This document shows positions 17,975 through 27,629 of a DNA stretch of 64,000 bases, in pieces. The notes under the pieces are model-generated. The model was not told the origin of the DNA and did no database searches. It saw nothing but the letters and a program-made list of their open reading frames with translations. The DNA lies in NCBI GenBank assembly GCA_018673925.1, contig JABHBL010000015.1, forward strand, positions 62,001 to 126,000, written 5' to 3'. The position numbers and the translations under genes are program-made. Source of the DNA: Fidelibacterota bacterium. Its GTDB lineage: Bacteria; Fidelibacterota; UBA8477; JABMPR01. The first letter of the stretch is position 1; each line of letters opens with the position of its first letter.

Positions 17975-18705
17975 GATCACTACTATCCCTCTATTATTGG
18001 ATAGTTGGCTGGGGTTATTACGCACCTGTCCTGCTGATTCTATTTGTTAGATCCTACTTCCAACCACCCCAAGCGTATGATGCCTGGATCAGACGTCGCA
18101 CCAGAACCCTTTTTAAGATATTGAATTGTGATCTGCAGATTGAGTATGCAGAAGATCTGCCAACAGGAGAACCCCTTATATACATGGCTAACCATGGAAG
18201 TCTCATGGATCTCCCACTTCTAAAAACCATCGTTCCAGAATACTATGTCGGGATGTTGGCTGAAAACCATACAAATTATCCTGTATATGGTTCTCTGGTG
18301 AAACGGATGGGAAATATCCCAATTCGCAGAGAAAATATCCGCGCGTCGCTGAAAAGTTTTAATCTGGCCAAACAGAAACTCCAGGAAGGCTTCCCTATAG
18401 TGGTTCTCCCTGAAGGTGGCAGATCCAAGGGTGGTCAGCTTACTCCCTTTAAACGCCTCGTATTTCGTTTTGCCAAGGATAGTGGCGCCCATATCGTACC
18501 CATCTCCTTTTCAGGTGTATTCAACATCAAGAACAAGGAGTCATTGCATTTAAACCCCGGTCCTATCATCGTGCGTTTTCAACCAATTATCCGCGCCGAA
18601 GCCATTGCAGATATGGAACTGGATGAGGTTCTATCCGCTACATACAATGCCATTTATGCTGGTCTGGAACCCTTTGAAGCTGGAACACAACCAAATCAGA
18701 AGTAG
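17971..18705 (+). CDS. plsC: PlsC-family 1-acylglycerol-3-phosphate acyltransferase
   Basis: A 244-residue protein. It has a hydrophobic N-terminal segment (LLSLYYWIVGWGYYAPVLLIL), the catalytic H-X4-D motif in MANHGSLMDLPLL, the substrate-binding region GNIPIRREN and the third motif VLPEGGRSKGG. It transfers an acyl chain to lysophosphatidic acid at the inner membrane. The ATG at 17971 overlaps the kinase stop as ATGA and is preferred over an in-frame TTG at 17938 inside the kinase gene. Confidence 0.9.
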   Translation: MRSLLSLYYWIVGWGYYAPVLLILFVRSYFQPPQAYDAWIRRRTRTLFKILNCDLQIEYAEDLPTGEPLIYMANHGSLMDLPLLKTIVPEYYVGMLAENHTNYPVYGSLVKRMGNIPIRRENIRASLKSFNLAKQKLQEGFPIVVLPEGGRSKGGQLTPFKRLVFRFAKDSGAHIVPISFSGVFNIKNKESLHLNPGPIIVRFQPIIRAEAIADMELDEVLSATYNAIYAGLEPFEAGTQPNQK

Positions 18706-18762
18706 GGGTATTCGTTGCTCTTACATTATTATCAGAATTTTTAAAATTTCGGGGATAAAGGT

Positions 18763-20238
18763 ATGTCAGGAATAACAAGTTACATGAAGTTTGGACTCAT
18801 AGTTCTGACTATGGGGGTAATTACTATGTGCAGTAGTAAAAATATGATTGAGGATTCAATAAATATGAAAAACCAGATAGGTCAAGCCATCAGGAATGGA
18901 GAATTTACAGTAGCTACTCAATTGATCACTCAATATCTGGAAGAAGCAGAGCTATCTGAACAGGATCGCAAGGTATATGCCTTTGAGATAGAGCGGTTGA
19001 ACAGGGTAAGGGCTGATTTTACTGAGACTCCAGAAGAAGTTCTGAGCTATATCAATAAATATTATCCTGAGGTAACAGAGGCTGATATTGAACGCTGGGA
19101 CAATGAGAAATCTCTGGAGTTTAAAATCATCGATGGGGAGAAGCGGTATTTCACCTGGGCAGGTCGCAATCTCTTTCGTATCAATGCTGAAATGAAGAAG
19201 ATTTGGACAGCTCAACATCCTGAAGATGAGATCAGCTCAGGATCAGGAGCCAAGCTGGTCCTGGATGTTCACAATGCTCAGATTATCAAAGCAGCCAACA
19301 ATTCACAAAAATTATTTGTAGAGCCACGTCGACTGCACATCAAGCAGAGTGTGGAGGTTATGGCAGACGAGGTTCCAGCTGGTGAGATGGTCAAATGCTG
19401 GATACCCTACCCCCGCTATATTGAGGATCGTCAAGTGAACATCGATATGATTCAAACTTTTCCAGTTGAACATCAGCTGGCAGATCCAGATGCTCTACAG
19501 CGAACCGTCTATATGGAGAAGCCAGCCATAGCAGGTGAAACCACAAAATTTTCAGTCGAATATGAGTTTACTTCACATGGTGTTTTCCAGGCCATTGAGG
19601 CAGATCAGGTCACCGAGTTGAAGAACAAAGAAAATTTAATTAAGTATCTTGAGGAAGACGCTCCCCATATCGTTTTTACTGATGATCTGAAAGCACTGGC
19701 AAGTGAGATTGTGGGAGATGAACAGAACCCCTATCTAAAGGCACAACTTCTCTTCGCCTGGGTTGATAACAATACACCCTGGGCCTCGGCCAGAGAGTAT
19801 TCCAGTATTCCCTGTATTCCTGAATATGCAGTTCAGAATCATCATGGTGATTGTGGTATACAGACCCTGTTTTTCATCACCCTTTGCCGAATCAGCGGCA
19901 TACCTGCCCGCTGGCAATCTGGCTGGGAATTGCAACCACCAGATGACAGTATGCATGATTGGGGTATGATCTATTTTGAACCCTATGGCTGGGTCCCCAT
20001 GGATGTCACTTACGGCTTACGGAAAAGTAATGATCCCCAACTTCATTGGTTCTATCTCAGCGGTATGGATAGTTATCGGATTATTTTTAATGATGACATC
20101 AGTCAGCCCTTTACCCCCGCCAAACAACATTTTCGTTCAGAGACAGTAGATAGTCAAAGAGGTGAGGTTGAATGGTCAGGTGGTAACCTGTACTTCGATA
20201 AATGGGATTGGGATTTTGAGTGGAAAGTTCTCGACTAG
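18763..20238 (+). CDS. Transglutaminase-like lipoprotein
   Basis: A 491-residue protein. A hydrophobic signal (about residues 8-22) ends in VITMCSS, a loose lipobox with Cys at about 23. Residues about 30-130 are helical, the middle (about 170-280) is beta-rich, and a transglutaminase-like domain follows with catalytic Cys in HHGDCGIQTLFFITLCR, His in DSMHDWGMIYFEPYGW and Asp in VPMDVTYG. Exported proteins of this kind are often peptidases or amidases rather than cross-linking enzymes. It sits 57 bases after plsC on the same strand, possibly in its transcript. The precise role is unknown. Confidence 0.85.
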   Translation: MSGITSYMKFGLIVLTMGVITMCSSKNMIEDSINMKNQIGQAIRNGEFTVATQLITQYLEEAELSEQDRKVYAFEIERLNRVRADFTETPEEVLSYINKYYPEVTEADIERWDNEKSLEFKIIDGEKRYFTWAGRNLFRINAEMKKIWTAQHPEDEISSGSGAKLVLDVHNAQIIKAANNSQKLFVEPRRLHIKQSVEVMADEVPAGEMVKCWIPYPRYIEDRQVNIDMIQTFPVEHQLADPDALQRTVYMEKPAIAGETTKFSVEYEFTSHGVFQAIEADQVTELKNKENLIKYLEEDAPHIVFTDDLKALASEIVGDEQNPYLKAQLLFAWVDNNTPWASAREYSSIPCIPEYAVQNHHGDCGIQTLFFITLCRISGIPARWQSGWELQPPDDSMHDWGMIYFEPYGWVPMDVTYGLRKSNDPQLHWFYLSGMDSYRIIFNDDISQPFTPAKQHFRSETVDSQRGEVEWSGGNLYFDKWDWDFEWKVLD

Positions 20239-20271
20239 AGAAATTCGAAATCTAAAATGATGGTGCTACAA

Positions 20272-22176
20272 CTAGTCTGATGCCTCGATGAGATTTTGCT
20301 CAACCCTATTTCGACCATTGCCTTTAGCCTGATAAAGGGCTCTATCAGCTGCTTCCAATAAAACACTGGGATGGCTTCCAATATCTGGGATAAGTGTGGC
20401 AACTCCTAAACTGAGGGTAACCACTTCCGCCATGGGTGACGATTTATGCTCCATATGTAGCTCATATACATTTTTCCGGACCAACTCAGCAATCTGCAGG
20501 GCTCCCATACCGCTTGTCTCCGGCAACACGAGACAAAATTCCTCACCACCATAACGGGCAGTTAAATCACCAGGCCGGTTGACGGAATCTTTTATTGCGT
20601 TGGCAACACGAATGAGACATTCATCACCACCCCCGTGACCATAGGTATCATTGTAAAGCTTGAAATGGTCGATATCGCACAACACCACACTCAGTGGACG
20701 TTTTTCACGGAGCATTCGTTTCCATTCTCGATCTAATTCCTCATCGAGACGACGGCGGTTGGCTATTCCAGTTAATCCATCAACACGGGATAATTCTTCT
20801 AGACGTTTGTTGGCAATCTGCAATTCAGCTGTACGATCCTCCACCAATTCCTCAAGATTATCTTTATGCTGAAGCACTTCCTGCTCAGCTGATTTCCGAC
20901 TTTCTATTTCAGCTTGATAGGCTGTGTTCGTGCGCTCAAGTTTGGTCCGTTGCAGCTCAATTGTGGTATAGGCTTTTGAAAAGCGGATCGAAATCAAAAA
21001 GGCCTGAGTTAAGATAAATATGAGGAGACCAAGTGAGATGAGGTGACCTGTATGCAGGACATTTGCCACATAAAGCATATCATTCATAAAAGTGATCACA
21101 ATGGACAGGAATCCAACCAGGACCATGGTTGAGCCCTCTTCCCCTCTGATAAATGCCAGGACAAGACCATAGATGACATACAACATAATGAGTAGACTCA
21201 GGGGTTGGAAGTAGGTCAATGTTGCAGAAAAGGTATCCACTCGGGTAAACACAACCAATAGCACAAACAGGGCTGATATTCCAACAACAGCCTGAGTAAC
21301 CCGTGCATTGAGTTCATCAGGGAACTGTAGACGCACAAACAGGAAAAATATGGGGATGCCTGTGTAAAATGTGAGATATTCAAGTTTGATCAGCATTTGC
21401 CATGAAAGGGTTGGCCAGATTTGGTGGATGAATATTTCACCCGTAGTCAGAGTTCTTAAACCGATTATTAAACAGAAAATGCCAAAATATAGGGCTGGTG
21501 TCCCGCGGGTGCTCAATGAGAACACACCGAGGTGATAAATACCCATAACAAAAATGGTTCCGAACATAAACAGTGCCATGGCGACCTGTTTTTCCCGATA
21601 TTCGTAAATTTCCTCAGTTGTCCCAAAGGTGATGGACTCCCAGAGTCCACCCAATCGATGATCATAATTGGATACATCGAATCGCAAGGTCAATTGATTA
21701 GACAAGGGGCCAAGATTGAATATTTTTGGTTCATACAGCGGCCGAGACATACTTGAATCAATGGAATAGATACCTACACTTCCCATAAGATCGTCATTCA
21801 CAAATAGATTGTAAGCCGTGCCAGCTGTTGAGATTTTTATAGCATACGAATCAGTTCGTTCCGGAATGAGAATAGTAAGGAAATAACTTCCGGCACCATG
21901 TCCTGGGAGCTTCACTCCATTGTAGCGATAACCCTTCCAGGAATCAGGGACTTCAATATTGATATGGTCATCAGAAGCGGAAATACCAGATAAGCTTGTG
22001 TCCCGCCAGACAAATCTCCATTCACCATCCAGTCGGAGGTGACTGATAAATTCATGATCCCGAAGATCAAGAATACCATTTCTGGCAATTGGATTCTCAG
22101 GAGATCCATCAGAACAACTGACAAATTGAAATGCCAGTAGAATTAGAATTAGCCCGGATTTAACAAATGGCCACAA
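20272..22176 (-). CDS. 7TMR-DISM receptor diguanylate cyclase (GGDEF)
   Basis: A 634-residue signalling protein. The N-terminus is a signal or lipoprotein-like segment ending FQFVSCSDG. Next comes an extracytoplasmic jelly-roll-like domain (about 30-190), seven transmembrane helices (about 195-395), a coiled coil (about 400-460, EIESRKSAEQEVLQHKDNLE) and a GGDEF domain with RYGGEEFCLVLPE. The intact GGEEF active site predicts synthesis of cyclic di-GMP in response to an external ligand, possibly a carbohydrate. The start is a TTG at 22176; no nearby ATG fits. Confidence 0.9.
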   Translation of the reverse strand: MWPFVKSGLILILLAFQFVSCSDGSPENPIARNGILDLRDHEFISHLRLDGEWRFVWRDTSLSGISASDDHINIEVPDSWKGYRYNGVKLPGHGAGSYFLTILIPERTDSYAIKISTAGTAYNLFVNDDLMGSVGIYSIDSSMSRPLYEPKIFNLGPLSNQLTLRFDVSNYDHRLGGLWESITFGTTEEIYEYREKQVAMALFMFGTIFVMGIYHLGVFSLSTRGTPALYFGIFCLIIGLRTLTTGEIFIHQIWPTLSWQMLIKLEYLTFYTGIPIFFLFVRLQFPDELNARVTQAVVGISALFVLLVVFTRVDTFSATLTYFQPLSLLIMLYVIYGLVLAFIRGEEGSTMVLVGFLSIVITFMNDMLYVANVLHTGHLISLGLLIFILTQAFLISIRFSKAYTTIELQRTKLERTNTAYQAEIESRKSAEQEVLQHKDNLEELVEDRTAELQIANKRLEELSRVDGLTGIANRRRLDEELDREWKRMLREKRPLSVVLCDIDHFKLYNDTYGHGGGDECLIRVANAIKDSVNRPGDLTARYGGEEFCLVLPETSGMGALQIAELVRKNVYELHMEHKSSPMAEVVTLSLGVATLIPDIGSHPSVLLEAADRALYQAKGNGRNRVEQNLIEASD

Positions 22177-22319
22177 TCTCGCTTTAATTGTGTATTCCCT
22201 TCTGAGGTATTACAGATTTTCACGGTTTAGCTTGACGAAAATAGGTTCCATTAGCACAGGTATCAAGGTCTTATCTATGGAGTTCTAGCCATCCATGATA
22301 ACATTTTTGTGGACATCCC

Positions 22320-23618
22320 TTATTTTGTTTTAAAATACAAATAGGTATTGGCTGCCAATCGTCCTGATAAAAATGCTGATGCTGCTGCCACAACACCCAC
22401 TGCAGACAGATGAATAATGCTGATGTATAAAACACCAATAATAGTCAAAACTTCAATAATTGTGGCATTTGTTATGGGGCTGGTTTGCCCAGCTTTAACC
22501 AGGATAGCCCGCTGCATTGAAATCAATACTGTTGAAGCTGGAAAGAGCCCCATGATGAGGAGGGGTGTCAGAGCCAATCCAGTTAATTCTGGGCTAAGCC
22601 CACTCACACTTGAGAACCATAACTTTGACAAGGGCGTAATGGCTGTGATGATAAGTGCTGAGGCAAGAATAAGCGCTAACCCAGTTGCAAACTTATAGAT
22701 TACCCTGTCATTCTCTTTAGTAGACCCCAACATGGTAATTGCGGCTTCCTGAAATGAGAGTCCTACCCCTCTGAATAGAAATACGAATGAGCTCACAACT
22801 GGTAGAACAGCCAGGGATTCTAGGGCCATGTGACTTTTGCCAATAAAAAAGGTAATCAGTGGATGAACACCCAGAGTGAGCATGGATGTCAGCGCTAAGG
22901 GGTAGTAAAACTTGTTTATAAATTTGAAGGTTAGTGGCACTGTTGGCTCTGCAGGTTCTTCTTTCACTTCCGGAACTGTTTTGATCCTACGTATAATTTT
23001 TCTGACCATGATGCGGGTACTCATCGCTTCCATGGTTACACCGGCAGACAACGCAGCTGTACCAATATATACGCCGGGGAGATCGGTGAAGATGTATAAG
23101 CCAAGTGCAGTTGATGTCATGGAGAAGAGACGAATGACGGTTCCATAAGCAACCCGCCGTGTGGCATGGTTCCGGATCAAGACGCCCTGATAGAATCGTC
23201 GAAAGCCAATGGCGCCAGGCCAGGGCAACAAGATGATGGTACCAACATGAGTCAATTGTGCCACTTTTTCAGGAAGACCAATTAAATCCAGGGTGATAAA
23301 AAAGAATATTTTTGGTATGATGAGAATGAGCATAACTACAGTGATGATGCCATTCAATATCCAGGTGTATTGGCGGAGCTTTCTAAGTGATTTGTAATCT
23401 TTGACCAGAGATGTAGAGGCCGTCATCATCATGATAACCGGTGCTTCTACAATGAGGGCAAATGAGAAGGCCACGCCGTAGGCAGCCAGATTAAATTTCG
23501 GGTCTACAAGACGGGCAATAATGGCTGCAATAAAGGGTCCCTCAAGGGACATCATGAGCCAGGTCCCGGCAAGGGGTAACCAAAATTTGAAAATCTTCCT
23601 GGCGGTCAGTTTATCCAT
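22320..23618 (-). CDS. Multipass membrane protein, ANK/MOP-superfamily-like transporter
   Basis: A 432-residue protein with about 12 hydrophobic helices. Its charged inter-helix segments (KIFKFWLPLAGTWLMMSLEG, LPWPGAIGFRRFYQGVLIRN, RVAYGTVIRLFSMTSTALG) suggest the MATE/MOP superfamily and recall the animal ANK (progressive ankylosis) pyrophosphate/ATP-release protein family. It would be an inner-membrane exporter or flippase; the substrate is not known. It appears to be a single gene, with a 92-base gap to the lipoprotein gene upstream. The ANK resemblance is from memory and needs a profile search. Confidence 0.6.
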   Translation of the reverse strand: MDKLTARKIFKFWLPLAGTWLMMSLEGPFIAAIIARLVDPKFNLAAYGVAFSFALIVEAPVIMMMTASTSLVKDYKSLRKLRQYTWILNGIITVVMLILIIPKIFFFITLDLIGLPEKVAQLTHVGTIILLPWPGAIGFRRFYQGVLIRNHATRRVAYGTVIRLFSMTSTALGLYIFTDLPGVYIGTAALSAGVTMEAMSTRIMVRKIIRRIKTVPEVKEEPAEPTVPLTFKFINKFYYPLALTSMLTLGVHPLITFFIGKSHMALESLAVLPVVSSFVFLFRGVGLSFQEAAITMLGSTKENDRVIYKFATGLALILASALIITAITPLSKLWFSSVSGLSPELTGLALTPLLIMGLFPASTVLISMQRAILVKAGQTSPITNATIIEVLTIIGVLYISIIHLSAVGVVAAASAFLSGRLAANTYLYFKTK

Positions 23619-23710
23619 ATCACCATCAATCTAGACCAACTTGGTAGAATTTGTTCAAGATACTTTCATTTGGAGTGATGAATAAATCAGATTGAATTGA
23701 TGAGGAAAAT

Positions 23711-25153
23711 CTATTTATACTGAAATTCACCTACAAAAATGGATTGAGGCTCGATAGTCAGTGAGAATACATAGCTGTCATTGGCATTGTCAGATCGGAG
23801 TTTTAATTCCATTTCTTCTACCTCGACAATATCTTTTTTACCCTGCTCCGGTGGAAACAACTCAGTTGAGAACTGCATGGTGGCGCGCATTAGTTCCAGT
23901 TTGCGATCTGCCCCCCTCAAACTTACCTGGATTAGTTGAGGTTCCAGCCCCTCATTGAGGACTGTCACCAGAACTTCATCCTGATTTGTAAAGGAAAGTG
24001 CGTTTAAATCCGATGGGATATCCTGAACCATAGATACAATACTTGAACGCTTGGGAACCTGCTTCATGAGATTGGACAAAACTGTGAAAACAGGTTTCTC
24101 ACCACCATTCAAATCTAACAAACCCCAGGATCTTTTTTTGTATTTCACATCAGCAGGAGCATCATACAATTGATAGAGGAACGGCACGACTTGTTTGTGT
24201 TTTAACAGATCCAAGGTATTAGAGTATACTCGCAAGGCGTAGGGTAAGGTGAAGGTTGCACTATAGTAATAGGTTTCAAATGTATTCAAATTTCCCAAAA
24301 GGTCGTACTGGTTGGGATCTGGATACTGGATATCGTTAAATTTTGTTTCTGAAGTAGCAAATGAATTTACCAGGAGCGGTTTCCTGGATTCAATCCTGTC
24401 CAGATATTCAAAGAAGTTTCCCAAGGCGGGACCGACCTGACCGCCTTCAAGCTTGTTTTCCCAGCTATGAACCGTCCAAAATGGCAATATATCAAATCCA
24501 GCTTGATCAAGATCCATATACCAGGTTTCCAGGTCTCCATCAAAAGCCGGGGACGAGAGTCCAGGTCCTACTATGTCGACATTCTGAAAGTCGCGCAAAT
24601 CAAGTTCGGTACGTGTGGCATGAATCAATTGGTTAAACAAATCAGAGGTGAGGGCCAGGGAATCACCTCTCAGTATATCTGGAGTATCTAATAGTTCAAT
24701 ATAATCAGCCGGGACATCTTGATACAGTAGCTCATCCACTTCTTCGGCCCACCAGCCTGCAAAGCCTTTCACGTCAACCAGATTCCCATAGTCATCCAGG
24801 AATTCACCTGGGATGGCATCCAGACTGTAAATCCATTTGACTCCCAGGCGTGACGTTGAAGCTCGTAGAGCCAGAATGTCATCCCAGTTTTCATCTTCAC
24901 GTTTGACACGGATATATTTGATACCAAGCTCATTGAAGGTCTGGAGCACTTTCATTCTACGACTGTAAAAACTGAGAGGAACATTGGCGCCTAGACCCTC
25001 GAAGGGTCCGACTTCTTGCTTGAGATTAAATTCCACAGGAATATAATGATCCTTTTTCCGGTCACCAAAAAAACTACATGACCACATCACGCTCAGAATG
25101 AGAAGGATGATCCATATCTTCATTGCGTATTTGAAGAAGGGTGTTTTTCGCAT
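23711..25153 (-). CDS. Lipoprotein with glycoside-hydrolase-like barrel
   Basis: A 480-residue protein. The N-terminus (KIWIILLILSVMWSCSFFG) has a lipobox-like SVMWSC at about residue 26. The mature part begins with EFNLKQEVGPFEGLGANVPL and FNELGIKYIRVKREDENWDD, the style of clan A (TIM-barrel) glycosidases such as families 30, 39 and 79. The last about 110 residues, with DLNALSFTNQDEVLVTVLNEG, form a beta-sandwich-like tail common in those enzymes. No catalytic pair can be assigned confidently. An internal ATG 30 bases downstream is an alternative start. The function is suggested, not shown. Confidence 0.55.
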   Translation of the reverse strand: MRKTPFFKYAMKIWIILLILSVMWSCSFFGDRKKDHYIPVEFNLKQEVGPFEGLGANVPLSFYSRRMKVLQTFNELGIKYIRVKREDENWDDILALRASTSRLGVKWIYSLDAIPGEFLDDYGNLVDVKGFAGWWAEEVDELLYQDVPADYIELLDTPDILRGDSLALTSDLFNQLIHATRTELDLRDFQNVDIVGPGLSSPAFDGDLETWYMDLDQAGFDILPFWTVHSWENKLEGGQVGPALGNFFEYLDRIESRKPLLVNSFATSETKFNDIQYPDPNQYDLLGNLNTFETYYYSATFTLPYALRVYSNTLDLLKHKQVVPFLYQLYDAPADVKYKKRSWGLLDLNGGEKPVFTVLSNLMKQVPKRSSIVSMVQDIPSDLNALSFTNQDEVLVTVLNEGLEPQLIQVSLRGADRKLELMRATMQFSTELFPPEQGKKDIVEVEEMELKLRSDNANDSYVFSLTIEPQSIFVGEFQYK

Positions 25154-25236
25154 GGATTTAATTTCGACAGACCATTGACTGAGTCAACTAAAACCTGAAT
25201 AAAAGTTGTGACTAATATTGCAGAGAGTTGGAGATT

Positions 25237-26241
25237 CTAATGTTTTTGTTTGGCCAGCTCCAATTGCAAGATGGTTTCTCGATACCCTTTTTGGATTGCG
25301 ATTTCTGCTTCCAGGAAATTCCAGGCCGCTAAACCGGTACTCACATTGATAATCATATCAGGGTTAGCCAACTCTACTTGATTTGCTGCAATCAATGCCA
25401 TGGATAGAATGACTGTTTCATGGGCAATCTCCACCATATTTGGTTTCCCTGCCTGGTACCAGGCTTCATCAGCTTTTGGGAAACGCCAGGTAGAGCGACT
25501 ATTCTTCAACTCATTGGCATCCATATACTGGAAGGTTGGTTTATCCATATTGTCATCAGAAAAAGCCAGCACGTTTACCGCAATGATATAATCAGCCCCC
25601 ATGGATCGAACCACATCGATGGGTACAGGATCAATCATGCCACCATCAACCAGTACCTGATCACCAATGGACAGGGGATTAAAGATGATAGGGATAGATG
25701 AGCTGGCTCGGGCGGCATTGGCCAGATTGCCCTCATTGAGGACAAACAGATCACCGTTAAGGATATCAACTGTAGTCGCAGCAAATGGAATAGCTAAATC
25801 TTCGATATTTTGATGACCATATAATTTATCGAGAAAAGCATGAATTTTCTGACCATCAATAAATCCTCTGGCTGGGAAAACGGGATCCAGAAGATTTAAG
25901 ACATCAAACCAATCTGAATTTAAGGCCACATCGGATAAAGAATCAACGCTGAGTCCTGCCGCATAGCCACCACCAATAATGGCACCCATGCTACTGCCGG
26001 CGATCATATCAATCCGGATACCTGCTTTTTCCAGAGCATCGAGTACTCCAATATGCGCAAAGCCTTTGGCGGCACCGGCACCCAGGGCTAAACCTACTGT
26101 AAAATCCTGCTCAGTCTGGCCTTCTAGAACAAGCTTAAACTTTTGTTCCATCTCAGTTGGATTAGGTGATGCGCCAAATATCGTGCCCAACAAAAGACTT
26201 GTTGAGATGAAGATCCGGATTGGGTGACGCAGGTTTATCAT
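25237..26241 (-). CDS. Patatin-like phospholipase (RssA type)
   Basis: A 334-residue exported protein with a signal peptide (about residues 1-23). It has the patatin oxyanion hole VGLALGAGAAKGFAHIGVLD, the nucleophile elbow IAGSSMGAIIGGGYA (GxSxG) and the catalytic Asp in VLVDGGMIDPVP. These serine/aspartate lipid acyl hydrolases act on phospholipids, here probably at the periplasmic face or outer membrane. The start codon directly abuts the stop codon of the S1/P1 nuclease gene upstream, so the two are co-translated. Confidence 0.9.
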   Translation of the reverse strand: MINLRHPIRIFISTSLLLGTIFGASPNPTEMEQKFKLVLEGQTEQDFTVGLALGAGAAKGFAHIGVLDALEKAGIRIDMIAGSSMGAIIGGGYAAGLSVDSLSDVALNSDWFDVLNLLDPVFPARGFIDGQKIHAFLDKLYGHQNIEDLAIPFAATTVDILNGDLFVLNEGNLANAARASSSIPIIFNPLSIGDQVLVDGGMIDPVPIDVVRSMGADYIIAVNVLAFSDDNMDKPTFQYMDANELKNSRSTWRFPKADEAWYQAGKPNMVEIAHETVILSMALIAANQVELANPDMIINVSTGLAAWNFLEAEIAIQKGYRETILQLELAKQKH

Positions 26242-26991
26242 TTACTTGAAAATATCATTCAGAATAGCTGCGAGATGGTAACCTGCATTTAACAGCTGAT
26301 CTTCCATCAGTTCTCTATTTTTATACACATATTCGTATGAAAGTTTGCCTTCACCAATATCGTAGACCTGTTTATGAACTGAACGGGAGTGGTTGACAAA
26401 GCTTAATATGTTTGGATCGAGCATGGATTGTTTTTTTTCTTCTGATAAACCAAGCTGAATCTGCTGGGCATATTCTGTGTAGCTGTATTGCATACCATCA
26501 ATCATTTGAGAATCCCAGACTCGATGCAGATTTGTTTCATCCCAAAACCAGGTCACCTTCACATCATTCCCACCCCGATCAGTTCCATTGCCTACATGGA
26601 GAGGTTGATGTAAATCTCCTACGATATGAACGATAAAACGGAAGACATCAAGTTGATCTTTTTTGCCTAGCGTACCCTTTTTAAGTAAAGCACTAAATTC
26701 AGTCACTTTCTTCACTGCGTAACCACCTGCTTCAGGACCTTCATATTCATGACCCTCAAGGATGGTACAATAATGCCAGTCATGTGAATGATCCCAGGCC
26801 GGATCAGATTTGATCTCATCTGCCCAATTTGCTATGCTGGCAAGATCGGTATGTCCCACTAATTCTGATATTTTCTCTTTTGCAGCTGGTGTAAGATTTT
26901 CTTCAGCAATTTTACCGATAACACGATGACCGGTTTTTCCCCAACCAAACAGAACGCTGGCAGTAACAAGAATGATGATAAACTGTCGCAC
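26242..26991 (-). CDS. S1/P1-type nuclease, exported
   Basis: About 249 residues starting at GTG 26991 with a strong AGGAG seven to eight bases upstream. A signal peptide (RQFIIILVTASVLFG) should be cut to expose Trp as the first mature residue (WGKTGHRVIG), which is required because that Trp ligates zinc in this family. Other zinc ligands are in HSHDWHYC and FIVHIVGDLHQPLHVGNG, followed by GGNDVKVTWF and NLHRVWDSQMID. It degrades single-stranded DNA and RNA or 3'-nucleotides outside the cytoplasm, for nutrient or phosphate use. The frame is open further upstream, but starting there would spoil the signal peptide. Confidence 0.92.
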   Translation of the reverse strand: MRQFIIILVTASVLFGWGKTGHRVIGKIAEENLTPAAKEKISELVGHTDLASIANWADEIKSDPAWDHSHDWHYCTILEGHEYEGPEAGGYAVKKVTEFSALLKKGTLGKKDQLDVFRFIVHIVGDLHQPLHVGNGTDRGGNDVKVTWFWDETNLHRVWDSQMIDGMQYSYTEYAQQIQLGLSEEKKQSMLDPNILSFVNHSRSVHKQVYDIGEGKLSYEYVYKNRELMEDQLLNAGYHLAAILNDIFK

Positions 26992-27629
26992 GATGGACTC
27001 TCCTAACAAATTTTTGTCCAAGAATCTAAACTGAGATGGATTTAAACTCTCAAACAAAATGTGTGAATTTGGTAAAATCAGATGGATATGACAAATTTTT
27101 GCAGATAAAAGCCGTACTATGGGAGCTGTTTACATTTTCAACAGATTATTGTTCACATCTGTACAGAGTCATTATATTGTTTATTCTCATTTTATATCCA
27201 TTTATTCCCCGATATACCTTCATAAAAACTCAACAATGGAATGATTTCATCTCAGAGGTGTTTAAAAATTCAATAATTCAAAAATCGGCTCATCAAATTT
27301 TGTGCTCTCGCCTTTTTATCACGGTATAATCTTTCCACTAAATCACACTAACATCAATATTTTCATGATGATATATTGATAATTTCCCATACTGAAATAC
27401 TGTAAGGATTTTAAACAGCTGTTGCATTATTCAGCACTATCCAGGAATGGGTGTGAGACACGTTTTTGCCCATGCCTCACCGCATGTGATGAATATCTAT
27501 ACACTTTTATTTTTTGGTCCTTCAAAATATTATCGCATCTATCTATTTGTTAAATATATGCTTAAGTGCTGTAATTTTTTATGGCATCGCTCTTGAACTA
27601 GTAGGGGTGAACATAAAAGGAGGTTCATA
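26992..27629. other. Divergent intergenic region between nuclease and GcvH-like operon
   Basis: This AT-rich stretch of about 640 bases has no convincing reading frame. It must hold the promoters of the leftward nuclease operon and the rightward redox operon. Near its right end are a sigma-54-like sequence and an AAAGGAGG ribosome binding site. A small dyad GTGTGAGACAC (27451-27461) lies about 130 bases upstream of the -24 element, where an activator could bind; that is speculative. Confidence 0.6.
27582..27597 (+). promoter_or_regulatory. Candidate sigma-54 (-24/-12) promoter
   Basis: TGGCATCGCTCTTGAA matches the sigma-54 consensus TGGCAC-N5-TTGC in the -24 GG block and in spacing. The -12 block reads TTGA instead of TTGC. 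It would start transcription about 20 bases before the first gene of an operon that itself encodes an NtrC-type activator. Confidence 0.45.
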
